Positions 53,311-62,052 of a stretch of DNA of 64,000 nt are shown one piece after another; the first letter of the stretch is position 1, and every line of letters begins with the position of its first letter. This DNA is from Pseudomonas sp. MWU15-20650 (GTDB lineage Bacteria > Pseudomonadota > Gammaproteobacteria > Pseudomonadales > Pseudomonadaceae), in NCBI RefSeq assembly GCF_023242475.1, contig NZ_JALJFG010000004.1, forward strand, positions 248,001-312,000, in the 5' to 3' direction. Below the pieces are notes generated by a model, which saw only the letters and a list, made by a program, of their open reading frames with translations, was not told the origin of the DNA and made no database searches. The position numbers were made by a program, and so were the translations under genes.

Positions 53311-53892
53311 TTACTCATAAGTGAGCCTGAAATCCACCACGGCCCTGAATGCCCCGCTGGTCAACGGCGCAGCGGTGCGCGTAGGCCGTACATTCCAGGT
53401 CTGGGTATTGCGGCCCACGGGCAAGAACAGCGGCTGGCCCCTCGAGCCCAGTTGCACGTCGCGGCCGAGGGCATCGGTCAATTGCAGGCCCATGCCGGTG
53501 ATGCCCTGCACTTTGACCAGCCGTGGATCGTCGGCGTCGGCCGGCGCCTCGAACGTGACCGACAGCACCGGTTGGTAAGCGCTCCAGGTCAGGTTGCCCG
53601 TACGCTCATTGCGTATACGCCCGGCGGTGCGCAGACAATCGGTGAACCGCAGCTGAAAAGCCTTGGGGGTCGCCTGGTCACCGGGACGTTGCAACTGGCT
53701 GGTCGACACGGCGTCCAGGTCGACGGTCTGGTGCAGGGACGTCATTTCCAGGCTGCAAGGCGACTCATGCATGGACCCGAGCACATTCAACATGCCACTC
53801 ATGCCTTCGATATCATCCTCATCCGCGGCCTGTGCGCTCATCGCCAGGGCCCATAACAGGCCGCCCAGGACCTTCACTTTTTGCGACTTCAT
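53311..53892 (-). CDS. Fimbrial subunit
   Basis: The ~193-residue exported protein has a signal peptide (VKVLGGLLWALAMSAQAA), an acidic start (DEDDIEGM), Cys residues at ESPCSLEM and TDCLRTAG, and a pilin C-terminus (RAVVDFRLTYE). It resembles the second pilin gene at 57292 in the SxxLxRTxxxxPFQL-like middle and the VTFEAP segment. GGAG precedes ATG 53892. It lies directly after the chaperone gene. Confidence 0.85.
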   Translation of the reverse strand: MKSQKVKVLGGLLWALAMSAQAADEDDIEGMSGMLNVLGSMHESPCSLEMTSLHQTVDLDAVSTSQLQRPGDQATPKAFQLRFTDCLRTAGRIRNERTGNLTWSAYQPVLSVTFEAPADADDPRLVKVQGITGMGLQLTDALGRDVQLGSRGQPLFLPVGRNTQTWNVRPTRTAAPLTSGAFRAVVDFRLTYE

Positions 53893-53909
53893 GACGTTCT
53901 CCAGCACCA

Positions 53910-54671
53910 TTACTCATTCGCCGGCGCGGCCTGCGAGTTCACTGTGCAGGTGTCGCCCGCGCAGGTGAAAGCCAGGAGCGGGCGGCCGCCATAATCGTTC
54001 ACATAGGCCAGATAAGGGGTCGTACCCAGCGCCTTGGCGGTAGGCCCCAGGACGAGGGTGCCTTTGGGGGGAACCATCAGTGGCACGAAACCCGGCACGG
54101 TTTTGCCGTCCTTGCGGTTACGCGCATCCACCAGCGTCACGTAATACGGCGTAGGGTTATTCACCCGGTATTGATCGCCTTCACGGGTCAGGGTCAGTTT
54201 TTGCTGCCACGGGTTGGACAAATCCTGTTGGCTTGGCTCGATGGCTTGCGGGCGGTAGAACAGCTTGATGCGGGTTTGCAGTGCAATCTGCAGGGTATTG
54301 GACTTGTCGCTGCGCGGCGGAATCTCCCTCAGGTTGAAGTAATACACCGTTTCCCGATCCTGCGGCAGCAACTTGGCCGCCGGCAACGCCTGGACCTTCA
54401 CCTGGCTTTGCTTACCCGGCTCCAGGCGTTGAACCGGTGGGAGCACGATCAACGGCGTGGTGATTTTTTTACCGGTTTCATCCTCGATCCAGCCTTGGGC
54501 CAGATAGGGCAACTGGGTATTGTTGTTGGTGATGTTCACGCTGGTGGCCTCTTTGCCACCGTCGAAAATCACGCGGGTACGGTCCAGGCCCACAGCAGCG
54601 TTGGCACTCTGGCTCAGGGCCAGGACCCACAGCGCGAAGGTCGGGAATACGAGACGTGTGTTCGGCATCAT
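53910..54671 (-). CDS. Periplasmic fimbrial chaperone (PapD-like)
   Basis: The 253-residue protein has a signal peptide (FALWVLALSQSANAA) and two Ig-like domains. Visible motifs are LDRTRVIFDGG...TSVNITNNN...YLAQGWIEDE, PVQRLEPGKQSQVKV and the chaperone signature ETVYYFNLREIPPRS. The conserved Arg (R-V-I-F) and Lys of the subunit carboxylate anchor are in place. It caps pilin subunits by donor-strand complementation and delivers them to the usher. It overlaps the usher gene by 4 bp. Confidence 0.94.
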   Translation of the reverse strand: MMPNTRLVFPTFALWVLALSQSANAAVGLDRTRVIFDGGKEATSVNITNNNTQLPYLAQGWIEDETGKKITTPLIVLPPVQRLEPGKQSQVKVQALPAAKLLPQDRETVYYFNLREIPPRSDKSNTLQIALQTRIKLFYRPQAIEPSQQDLSNPWQQKLTLTREGDQYRVNNPTPYYVTLVDARNRKDGKTVPGFVPLMVPPKGTLVLGPTAKALGTTPYLAYVNDYGGRPLLAFTCAGDTCTVNSQAAPANE

Positions 54672-57271
54672 GAGGCTGTGTTCTCCATATCAGTAGGCGT
54701 GCCGGACAGCCCGGCGGGCTCGGGCAAGGATGGGTCAGCGGCTACCGCCTGGCAGCGCAATTGCAGGGCATCGGTCAAACCATCGGCAGGCAACGTGGCA
54801 GGCAGCGTGAGCAGGCACCGCGCGTCGCCGCCCCAACTGACGGTCATCTGCTCGCCGGCCTGGATGCCGCTGAGGTAGACCTCGCCGCCGTCATTCACAA
54901 TGCCGGTGTCCTGTTGCTTGAGGTTCTGCACCGTCGCGCCGAAGGGCGGCGAGCTGCCATCCGCCAGGCGCAGTACAGCCATGGCCTTTTCACCGGCGAT
55001 CACATCCAGCGAGCGATAACCGATCGCCCCTTCGGTGAGCGTCAATTGCGTGACTGATTGAGTGGCTTCGACATTGCTCGGCAAGCGCTCCAGATCAACG
55101 CTGGCAGCGGTACGCTGATAGCTGCTGATATCCGAAATCACGGCCTTGCCGAAGGCATTGCTGCGGGTCGGCGTGCCATAACCGCGCACCGGCACATCGG
55201 GCACACCGGCGGTATCGACCATCAGGCGGGTGCCGCCTGTGCTGGTGGTTCGGTGAAGCGCCGCACCGTAGGCCGTGAGCGTGGCACCGCCGCGTGCGGA
55301 AATGCCCAGGCTGCCGGTCCCGCCCTGTTGCCGGCTGGCGCTCACGTCGATGTCGACGTTGTCGCCCATATGGCTCAGGTAACCGCTGGCGGACGTGTCG
55401 CTGGCGCTGAGCTGGTAGCTGTTACGCTCATCGAAGCGATCGCTGTAGCGCGAGGCAAAGCTGTTTTTGCCGGCGCCCCGATTGGCATCCAGCGAGAGTG
55501 TGCCGGTACGCCCCAACGGCAGGCTGACCGTCAACGCCATGCCGTTGTCCTTGTAGTTGTATTCCTGAGTGCGGTACATGTTCAGGGACAGGCTCATGTT
55601 CTTGACCGTGCCCACATTGAAGTAGCGCGACAGCGACAGGTTCCAGCGATGCGTGTCCGGCCGGTCCCAGTAGGTTTGCTTGTTGTAACTGGCGTAGACG
55701 GTGGCGCCCAGGTCACGAAACTGCTTGTTGACCGTCACCGTGTACAGCGCCTTGCTGCCGCCGATAGGCTTCCAACCTTCGCTGGGATCACGGTATCCCC
55801 CACGCCCGCCGAGCTCACCGTTCAACCCGTAATGCCGGGCATCCAGGTATTCACTCATGCTCAGGAAGTTCTTCTCGGAAAAGCGGTAACCGGCAAAGGT
55901 CACCTGGCTGTCGTACTCTTCGAAGTTCTTGGAGTATTGAAGGCGGTAGGATTTACCCGAGAGCGCCTCCTTCCACACGGTGGCGCGGGACTGCGTGACA
56001 TCCAGCGAGACGGCGCCGAACGCCAACAAGTCCCGACCGGCGCCCACGGATAACGCCCGATAGTTGTTATCGGTGATACCACCACCGAACAACGACCAGC
56101 CATTGCTCACGCCCCAGGAAAACTCTCCGGTACCGAAGACGGCACCATCGGAGCCCGTCTGAAGGTTGGACGGTCGCCCGCTTGCCAGCTTGTAACGGAC
56201 TTGGCCTGGGCGCGTCAGGTAAGGCACACCGGCCGTATTGAGTTGGAAGGTATGGACCGAACCGTCCTGTTCTTCCACCCGCACATCCAGCTTGCCGGTC
56301 ACCGCATCATTAAGGTCCTGAATGCGAAAGGGACCCGCCGCAACCAGCGTTTCGTAGAGCACACGGCCCTGCTGGCTGATGATGACTTTGGCGTTGGTCT
56401 TGGCCACACCGACCACTTCCGGCGCGTACCCCCGCAAGTTGGGAGGCAGCTGGCTTTGATCCGAATTGAGCGCGGCGCCGGTAAAGCGGAAGCTGTCGAA
56501 CAGGTCCGAATACAGGTAGCTTTCGCCCACCACCAGGCGCGCCTTCAGCGCCGGAATGGCGCGATACGCGTAGTAGCGGCTCCACTCCAGCTTTTGCGGG
56601 CCGGCCGCCTCCTGCCGACCACTCTCCACGCGCCCCTGCCAATCCGCCCTGAGACGCCAGGCACCGGCATTGGCCCCCACGGTTCCATTACCACTGAGGT
56701 TTTTGCGCTGGCCATCGTTGCGCTGGTAATTGGACTGCGCCGTCAGGCTGTAGTCCACCAACAGCCCCGGCACCCCCTCATCCCATCGGGAAGGCGGGTC
56801 CCAATTGATAGCGTTGTATTCAAGGTAGGCCTGGGGCACGTTGATGCTCAAGGTGGAAGTGGCCAAATCACCACTGACCTCCATACCCAGCAAGCTTTGG
56901 ATGTCCAGGCACTCCCCGTCCTTCCACCATGCAAGCCTGCCGGCTTCGGACACTTTCAGGCCCAGTTGCTCGACAAGACTGCGCGACAAACAGGCCTGGC
57001 TGCCCTTGGGATCGTTATCGGGGGGATAGAACGCCACCGATTGTTCAGCAATAGGCTGGGCATTGAGGTGCACAGCCATCGAGTAAGTGCCTGGCAGAAT
57101 GAATCCGCTGCGCGCAAATTGAGACAAGTCAATGTTGGCGCGATCGCTCAGGTCGAGAACGTCGGTATTGAACTCGATATCCCCAGCGCCCATTGCACTG
57201 CCTGCCAGTGATATCAACCCGCCGAACAGCCCGGGGCGGAGCGTATTTTTGATCTTCGACGTATTCAACAT
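54668..57271 (-). CDS. Outer-membrane fimbrial usher
   Basis: The 867-residue FimD/PapC-type usher has a signal peptide (GLFGGLISLAGSAMGA), an N-terminal chaperone-binding domain (IEFNTDVLDLSDRANIDLSQF, GTYSMAVHLN), a 24-strand barrel with plug (RGYAPEVVGVAKTNAKVIISQ, FRIQDLNDAVTGKLDVRVEEQDG) and two C-terminal domains (VRGYGTPTRSNAFGKAVIS). It secretes and assembles the pilus. The frame is open upstream to 57607, but that part overlaps the preceding pilin gene; ATG 57271 with GATGGA upstream is the natural start. Confidence 0.95.
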   Translation of the reverse strand: MLNTSKIKNTLRPGLFGGLISLAGSAMGAGDIEFNTDVLDLSDRANIDLSQFARSGFILPGTYSMAVHLNAQPIAEQSVAFYPPDNDPKGSQACLSRSLVEQLGLKVSEAGRLAWWKDGECLDIQSLLGMEVSGDLATSTLSINVPQAYLEYNAINWDPPSRWDEGVPGLLVDYSLTAQSNYQRNDGQRKNLSGNGTVGANAGAWRLRADWQGRVESGRQEAAGPQKLEWSRYYAYRAIPALKARLVVGESYLYSDLFDSFRFTGAALNSDQSQLPPNLRGYAPEVVGVAKTNAKVIISQQGRVLYETLVAAGPFRIQDLNDAVTGKLDVRVEEQDGSVHTFQLNTAGVPYLTRPGQVRYKLASGRPSNLQTGSDGAVFGTGEFSWGVSNGWSLFGGGITDNNYRALSVGAGRDLLAFGAVSLDVTQSRATVWKEALSGKSYRLQYSKNFEEYDSQVTFAGYRFSEKNFLSMSEYLDARHYGLNGELGGRGGYRDPSEGWKPIGGSKALYTVTVNKQFRDLGATVYASYNKQTYWDRPDTHRWNLSLSRYFNVGTVKNMSLSLNMYRTQEYNYKDNGMALTVSLPLGRTGTLSLDANRGAGKNSFASRYSDRFDERNSYQLSASDTSASGYLSHMGDNVDIDVSASRQQGGTGSLGISARGGATLTAYGAALHRTTSTGGTRLMVDTAGVPDVPVRGYGTPTRSNAFGKAVISDISSYQRTAASVDLERLPSNVEATQSVTQLTLTEGAIGYRSLDVIAGEKAMAVLRLADGSSPPFGATVQNLKQQDTGIVNDGGEVYLSGIQAGEQMTVSWGGDARCLLTLPATLPADGLTDALQLRCQAVAADPSLPEPAGLSGTPTDMENTAS

Positions 57272-57291
57272 GCAAGCTTGTCCATCACTGT

Positions 57292-57852
57292 TCAAAAGTA
57301 TTCCAACTTGAACCGCACCGCGGCACTGTGAGCCCCGACCACCAAGGGCAAGCCGTTGCCGACCAGGAAAAACCGGTAGTTGAGAGTCATGTCGCCTTCG
57401 GCCAGCGGGACCGGGGCCATGCGTTGCCCCGGCAGGCTTTCCTGGCCGGCGGCGTCGACGATGTGCAGGGCCACCCCCTGCGAGTCGCCAAACACAGCGA
57501 ACGAGAGTCCTGCCCTGTCGGTGGGGCCTTCGAACGTCACACGCATGTGTTCCCAATCGGGCAGATTTACACCTGGGCGCGCTGGGTCCGGGCGGGTCAG
57601 CGAGCAATTGACCAGACGCAACTGAAAGGGATGATCTTCGCCCCGCGTGTTACGCAAGAGCCGACCCACCGGCTCGGGCGGCATCTCGATGGTTTGATCG
57701 ATACTGGCCAGTTCCAGCCCGCAGGCGGAATCAACCACTTTGCCTCCCAGCAACACGACCCCCTCGCCTTGCGCAGACGCTTGGGCGACCACACAAGGGC
57801 TGATGAACGTCGTCAATGCAGAGGCAATAGCCAGAGGTAGGAATGCTTTCAC
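57292..57852 (-). CDS. Fimbrial subunit
   Basis: The 186-residue pilin has a signal peptide (PLAIASALTTFISPCVVAQ), the strand GEGVVLLGGKVVDSACGLELASIDQTIEM, a second Cys in VNCSLTRP and the terminal AVRFKLEYF with penultimate Tyr. It starts with GTG at 57852 after GGGAG. It is second in the operon, between the first pilin and the usher. Confidence 0.88.
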   Translation of the reverse strand: MKAFLPLAIASALTTFISPCVVAQASAQGEGVVLLGGKVVDSACGLELASIDQTIEMPPEPVGRLLRNTRGEDHPFQLRLVNCSLTRPDPARPGVNLPDWEHMRVTFEGPTDRAGLSFAVFGDSQGVALHIVDAAGQESLPGQRMAPVPLAEGDMTLNYRFFLVGNGLPLVVGAHSAAVRFKLEYF

Positions 57853-57902
57853 CTGGATCTCCCGTCAGCGTCCCCCACCACGCCGGGTGGCGGGGGCAAC
57901 AC

Positions 57903-58424
57903 TTACTGATAAGCCAAGGTGAAATTGGTGACCGCGCTGAAGTCACCAGGAACGATGTCCCCGGTGGCGGCGCCTTGTACGTAGGCACCAAACTCCAGCG
58001 TGTTATCACCGGTGCTGATGATTTGCGGGGCGGTAGGAACCCCCAACTTAACCAGGTCACCACCATGGGTCATCATAATGCCCAGGTTGCCCGCGCCGCC
58101 GACCGTACCGATGGCACCGGGCACCACCGTGGAGGGCGCGCCGGTGAAGGTGGTGGTGACGGTATTGTCAGTGAGACCGGCCAGGTCGCAACCTTCCAGT
58201 TCGATCAGCACGCGTCGGGCTTCCGATTTGCCACCCGCTTGCAATTGATGCTTGGCGATCGCGCCCAGGCGAACGGTTTGGTCGACGGAGTCAGGCTTGA
58301 TAGAGCAGGCCCCTGAGTGGACCGAGCCTATAAACGTCACCGTTCCATCCGCGGCGTGCGCCATCGACATCGAACCCGCCAGCAGACCGACAGACAACAG
58401 CACAGTTTTCATTTTGGTTTTCAT
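57903..58424 (-). CDS. Probable major fimbrial subunit
   Basis: The 173-residue pilin has a signal peptide (LLSVGLLAGSMSMAHA), the classic donor strand DGTVTFIGSVHSGACSI, VDQTVRLG, a second Cys in ELEGCDL and the C-terminal NFTLAYQ with penultimate Tyr. It is the first gene of the operon and so likely the most abundant, forming the pilus rod. The operon promoter should lie in the AT-rich region upstream. Confidence 0.9.
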   Translation of the reverse strand: MKTKMKTVLLSVGLLAGSMSMAHAADGTVTFIGSVHSGACSIKPDSVDQTVRLGAIAKHQLQAGGKSEARRVLIELEGCDLAGLTDNTVTTTFTGAPSTVVPGAIGTVGGAGNLGIMMTHGGDLVKLGVPTAPQIISTGDNTLEFGAYVQGAATGDIVPGDFSAVTNFTLAYQ

Positions 58425-58579
58425 CTACAGATTCCCACTTAACGAGTGTCATTAAGGAGCCCTGCTACCGACAGGCGCAGGGCTGATTAAACGAGCGGTA
58501 CGACCCATGCATCGAGAAGTTCTTCTGACGTGTTTTTCCAACTTTTTGTATTGCTTTCAGAAGCACGCTCAACGCCGGG

Positions 58580-58601
58580 CAAGTGTCCACTTCTACACTT
58601 G
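58580..58601 (-). promoter_or_regulatory. Inverted repeat upstream of the fimbrial operon
   Basis: CAAGTGT-N8-ACACTTG forms a perfect 7-bp dyad about 156 bp upstream of the first pilin start. Its size suits a dimeric regulator. No cognate regulator is encoded nearby. Confidence 0.4.
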
Positions 58602-58838
58602 AATAAGTAAGCCAGCCGCTTCCCTTAGTGACGTAGCCTATGTATATCAAGGCCCGCAGGAAGATTATGGCAATGTGCCAAAACTTTAAAAAGAGCCGAA
58701 GGAATTGGACTACGCACAGATTAATGAGAACAATTCCCCGCAGAATATATCTGTAAGAACAAGATTACAGGCACTAAAAAGTAACCGTATTTACACGGCC
58801 AGGCCAACTAGCCAACTTAATAAAAGTGGCGCGTTATG

Positions 58839-58854
58839 ATGACTGAACAGTCAT
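58839..58854. promoter_or_regulatory. 16-bp perfect palindrome, TetR-operator-like
   Basis: ATGACTG-AA-CAGTCAT overlaps a possible plus-strand -10-like TTATGAT and is followed by AAGGAG at 58861. The layout resembles a self-regulated TetR promoter, but no gene follows on the plus strand. Confidence 0.45.
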
Positions 58855-58855
58855 G

Positions 58856-58885
58856 TGCAGAAGGAGAGCAAGCGCCCCTTCTGCA
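58856..58885. repeat. Hairpin next to the orphan palindrome
   Basis: TGCAGAAGG (58856-58864) pairs perfectly with CCTTCTGCA (58877-58885) over a 12-base loop. It starts two bases after the 16-bp palindrome and hides the AAGGAG element in its stem. Confidence 0.5.
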
Positions 58886-59022
58886 GGGATCGGGTACAGG
58901 TCACCCGCTGTGCGCCCGCAGGTTCGACCAGTGGCCTGAACGGATCGCCCGTCAATTCAAAGGTCCCGCAAACACTGACCCGAACTCTTTCAATCGATCA
59001 ATGAACTCACCCTTTAAGGTCA

Positions 59023-60207
59023 CTAGCGCACGGCTTCGAATAATCCGCTGGCGCCCATGCCGCCGCCCACGCACATGGTGACGATGCCATAACGCAGATT
59101 GCGCCGTTGCAGCTCCCGCACAAGGTGCCCTACCTGCCGCGACCCCGTCATGCCGAACGGATGCCCGATGGAGATCGAGCCACCGTTGACGTTGTACCTG
59201 GCGTTATCAATCTCCAGGCGGTTCCGTGCATACAGGCACTGGGAAGCAAAGGCTTCATTGAGTTCCCACAGGTCGATATCCGCCACCTGCAAGCCCTTGG
59301 CCTTGAGCAGCTTGGGCACCGAGAACACCGGGCCGATGCCCATTTCGTCCGGCTCGCAACCCGCCACCGTAAAACCACGGAAGAACGCCTTGGGCGTGAG
59401 CCCCAGCGCCAGGGCTTTTTCCAGGCTCATCACCAGGGTCATCGAGGCACCGTCGGAGAGCTGTGAAGAGTTGCCGGCCGTCACTGAACCGTCTTCGGCA
59501 AACACCGGCTTCAAGCCGCTGAGGCTGGCCAGGGTGGTGTCCGGGCGGTTGCAGTCGTCGCGGTCGACCACGCCGTCAAGCGCCTGCACCTCGCCGGTGT
59601 GCTGGTCTTCGACCTTGTACTTGACCGCCATCGGCACGATTTCATCGTTGAACAAGCCGTCGGCCTGGGCCTGGGCGGTGCGCTGCTGGCTTTGCAGGGC
59701 GTAGAGGTCCTGGTCTTCACGGCTGACGTGATAACGACGCGCGACGATTTCGGCGGTCTGGCCCATGGGGAAATAGATACCCGGCACCTGCTCTTTAAGC
59801 AGCGGGTTGATCAGGTTGTCGGTGTTGACGCTTTTCATGGTCAGGCTGATGGACTCCACGCCACCGGCGACGATGATGTCGCTGCAGCCCGACGCAATCT
59901 GGTTGGCTGCAATCGCAATCGCCTGCAAGCCCGACGAGCAGAAGCGGTTAAGCGTCATGCCCGCCGTGCCAGTGCCCAGTTGCGACAGCACCGCCACGTT
60001 ACGCCCGATGTTGTAGCCTTGGGCGCCTTCGTTGGAGCCGGCGCCGACAATGCAATCCTCCACCGTCGCGGGGTCGATGCCGTTGCGGCTCAGCAGCGCG
60101 TTGACGCAATGGGCTGCCATGTCATCGGGACGGGTCTGATTGAACTTGCCACGAAAGGACTTGGCCAGGCCGGTTCGCACGCTGTCGACGATCACTACTT
60201 CACGCAT
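59023..60207 (-). CDS. Acetyl-CoA C-acyltransferase (thiolase)
   Basis: The 394-residue thiolase catalyses CoA-dependent cleavage of 3-oxoacyl-CoA (or condensation). It has the nucleophilic Cys in LNRFCSSGLQAIAIA, NEAFASQ, GGSISIGHPFGMTGSRQ with the catalytic His, and the C-terminal Cys base in CVGGGMGASGLFE. GAGG precedes ATG 60207. It is alone on its transcript. In fatty acid or branched acid beta-oxidation it would act after a 3-hydroxyacyl-CoA dehydrogenase; the distant 10-17 kb cluster lacks a thiolase, but a functional link is only a guess. Confidence 0.93.
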   Translation of the reverse strand: MREVVIVDSVRTGLAKSFRGKFNQTRPDDMAAHCVNALLSRNGIDPATVEDCIVGAGSNEGAQGYNIGRNVAVLSQLGTGTAGMTLNRFCSSGLQAIAIAANQIASGCSDIIVAGGVESISLTMKSVNTDNLINPLLKEQVPGIYFPMGQTAEIVARRYHVSREDQDLYALQSQQRTAQAQADGLFNDEIVPMAVKYKVEDQHTGEVQALDGVVDRDDCNRPDTTLASLSGLKPVFAEDGSVTAGNSSQLSDGASMTLVMSLEKALALGLTPKAFFRGFTVAGCEPDEMGIGPVFSVPKLLKAKGLQVADIDLWELNEAFASQCLYARNRLEIDNARYNVNGGSISIGHPFGMTGSRQVGHLVRELQRRNLRYGIVTMCVGGGMGASGLFEAVR

Positions 60208-60344
60208 GGGCTACCTCGATCTTGTCGCTGTTGGGAGAGGGATCGAGGATAGATCCAGGTCTGGCCGGCTGCGATGATCATTCATCCCATGGATGCAAAA
60301 GCATGGGGCCGGCACACGGCCTATCGAGTGTATAGAGCACAGAA

Positions 60345-60433
60345 TGTGGGAGGGGGTTTGCCCCGATATAGGTGGTCCCGTCACCATTTGCGGTGACTGA
60401 CACGCCGCTATCGGGGCAAGCCCGCTCGCCACA
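60345..60433. repeat. REPIN (inverted pair of REP sequences)
   Basis: TGTGGGAGGGGGTTTGCCCC at 60345 is matched in inverse by GGGGCAAGCCCGCTCGCCACA ending at 60433, with an inner GTCACC-N6-GGTGAC stem. Two inverted REPs of this sort form a REPIN, a RAYT-mobilised element in Pseudomonas. It fills the 3' side of the polyphosphate kinase gene. Confidence 0.85.
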
Positions 60434-60435
60434 GG

Positions 60436-61950
60436 TTATTTCTTTTTCTTTTTGTCGTGCTTGTCGGTTTTGTCGAATGCCGCTTCTAACGCCAGGTTGA
60501 GGGTGCGCAACACCTTGACCCGCGCCCAGCGCTTGTCATTGGCTTCCACCAGGGTCCACGGCGACACCTCGGTGCTGGTGCGGTCGACCATATCGCCCAC
60601 GGCGGCGCGGTAGTCGTCCCACTTGTCACGGTTGCGCCAGTCGTCTTCGGTGATCTTGAAGCGCTTGAACGGGATTTCCTCGCGGGCCTGGAAACGCTCC
60701 AACTGGGTGTCCTTGTCGATGGCCAGCCAGAACTTGACCACGATCACGCCCGCATCACGCAGTTGTTCTTCAAAGTCATTGATCTCGCCATAGGCGCGCA
60801 TCCAGTCTGCCGGGGTGCAGAAACCTTCGACGCGCTCCACCAGCACACGGCCATACCAGGAGCGGTCGAACACCGTGAACATGCCCCGCCCCGGGATCTT
60901 CTGCCAGAACCGCCAGAGGTAGGGTTGGGCGCGCTCATCTTCACTGGGCGCGGCAATCGGCACGATACGGTACTGGCGCGGGTCCAGCGCGGCAGCAACA
61001 CGCCGGATCGCCCCGCCCTTGCCCGCCGCGTCATTGCCCTCGAAGACCGTCACCAACGCGTGCTTGCGCATGCGCTTGTCGCGCATCAAGCCGGAGAAAC
61101 GCGCCTGCTCAGTGATCAACTGTTCTTCGTAATCGTCCTTTTCCAGGCGCAAGGTCATGTCGAGGCTGTCGAGCAGACTCTTTTGATCCACCGACGCAAT
61201 CAGCGGCGCCGGGTTCATGCCGCTGGCCTTGCCCTTGGGCAGTTTCAACGCGTTTTGCAGGCTCTCGAGCAGGATCTTGCCCACGGTGAGGCTGCGGTAA
61301 TTGGCATCAACACCTTCAATGACATGCCACGGCGCATAGTCGCGGCTGGTGCGACGCAGGATGCGCTCGCCGAAATGCACAAACTTGTCGTAGGTCTCGG
61401 ATTGCTGCCAGTCCAGCGGGCTGATGCGCCAGCTATGCAACGGGTCGTCGGCCAGGGCCTTGAGCCGCGCCTTCATCTGCTTCTTGGACAGGTGGAACCA
61501 GAACTTGAAGATCAGTGCGCCTTCATCGCAGAGCATTTTTTCCAGGCGCTCGGCACCGGCGATGGCCTGGTCCAGGCGGGCGTCCTTGATCTCGCCGTGC
61601 ACACGGCCTTGCAGCATCTGGCTGTACCAGTTGCCGAAAAAGATGCCCATGCGCCCCTTGGCAGGCAGCTGCCGCCAGTAACGCCAGGCCGGTGGGCGCG
61701 CCAGTTCTTCGTCGGTCTGCTGGTCGAAAGTACGCACTTCGATCAGGCGCGGGTCCATCCATTCGTTGAGCAACTTGACGGTTTCACCCTTGCCGGCGCC
61801 TTCGATGCCGTTGATCAGGATGATCACCGGGAAGCGCTTCTGCTGTTGCAGCTCGTACTGCACTTCCAGCAAGGCTTCGCGCAGCGCCGGCACTTCGGCG
61901 TCGTAGGTGTCTTTATCGATGGCGTGACCGATTTCGGCGGATTCGAACAT
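60436..61950 (-). CDS. Polyphosphate:AMP phosphotransferase (tandem PPK2 domains)
   Basis: The 504-residue protein consists of two PPK2 domains. Domain 1 (Walker A near residues 48-56, NGIEGAGKGE) and domain 2 (near 304-314, EGNDAAGKGG) are each followed by a lid and Walker B region (FFGNWYS; VFDRSWYGRVLVERVEGF). Two-domain PPK2 proteins phosphorylate AMP to ADP with polyphosphate, helping restore adenylate energy charge. I chose ATG 61950 (MFESAEIGHAIDKD) with GGAG upstream; the frame runs 19 codons further. The C-terminus is a Lys-rich tail. Domain 1 keeps the GxGK but varies more, as is usual for this subclass. Confidence 0.92.
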   Translation of the reverse strand: MFESAEIGHAIDKDTYDAEVPALREALLEVQYELQQQKRFPVIILINGIEGAGKGETVKLLNEWMDPRLIEVRTFDQQTDEELARPPAWRYWRQLPAKGRMGIFFGNWYSQMLQGRVHGEIKDARLDQAIAGAERLEKMLCDEGALIFKFWFHLSKKQMKARLKALADDPLHSWRISPLDWQQSETYDKFVHFGERILRRTSRDYAPWHVIEGVDANYRSLTVGKILLESLQNALKLPKGKASGMNPAPLIASVDQKSLLDSLDMTLRLEKDDYEEQLITEQARFSGLMRDKRMRKHALVTVFEGNDAAGKGGAIRRVAAALDPRQYRIVPIAAPSEDERAQPYLWRFWQKIPGRGMFTVFDRSWYGRVLVERVEGFCTPADWMRAYGEINDFEEQLRDAGVIVVKFWLAIDKDTQLERFQAREEIPFKRFKITEDDWRNRDKWDDYRAAVGDMVDRTSTEVSPWTLVEANDKRWARVKVLRTLNLALEAAFDKTDKHDKKKKK

Positions 61951-62052
61951 GGGCTGCTCCGTTTCAAGAGGGCTCAAGACTAGCGGATTGGGCACCACGG
62001 CAGGCAAGGAATTTCAATCGGCTTGCCGTGGATCAATCACCGGGCCCGATGG

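Larger units (their letters stand above)
58425..59022. other. Long AT-rich intergenic region without a gene
   Basis: This ~600-bp region separates the fimbrial operon (promoter side) from the thiolase (3' side). It is clearly more AT-rich than its surroundings around 58640-58840. I find no convincing ORF. It holds a spaced inverted repeat at 58580-58601, a 16-bp palindrome at 58839-58854 and a 9-bp hairpin at 58856-58885. Confidence 0.7.

Noticed and set aside
54668..57607. 979-aa version of the usher
   Set aside because: The first 112 residues are Arg-rich and overlap the preceding pilin gene; a good signal peptide and Shine-Dalgarno place the start at 57271.
58836..59081. 81-aa plus-strand ORF after the orphan palindrome
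   Set aside because: No protein-like pattern, starts inside the palindrome and runs antisense into the thiolase 3' end; no Shine-Dalgarno.
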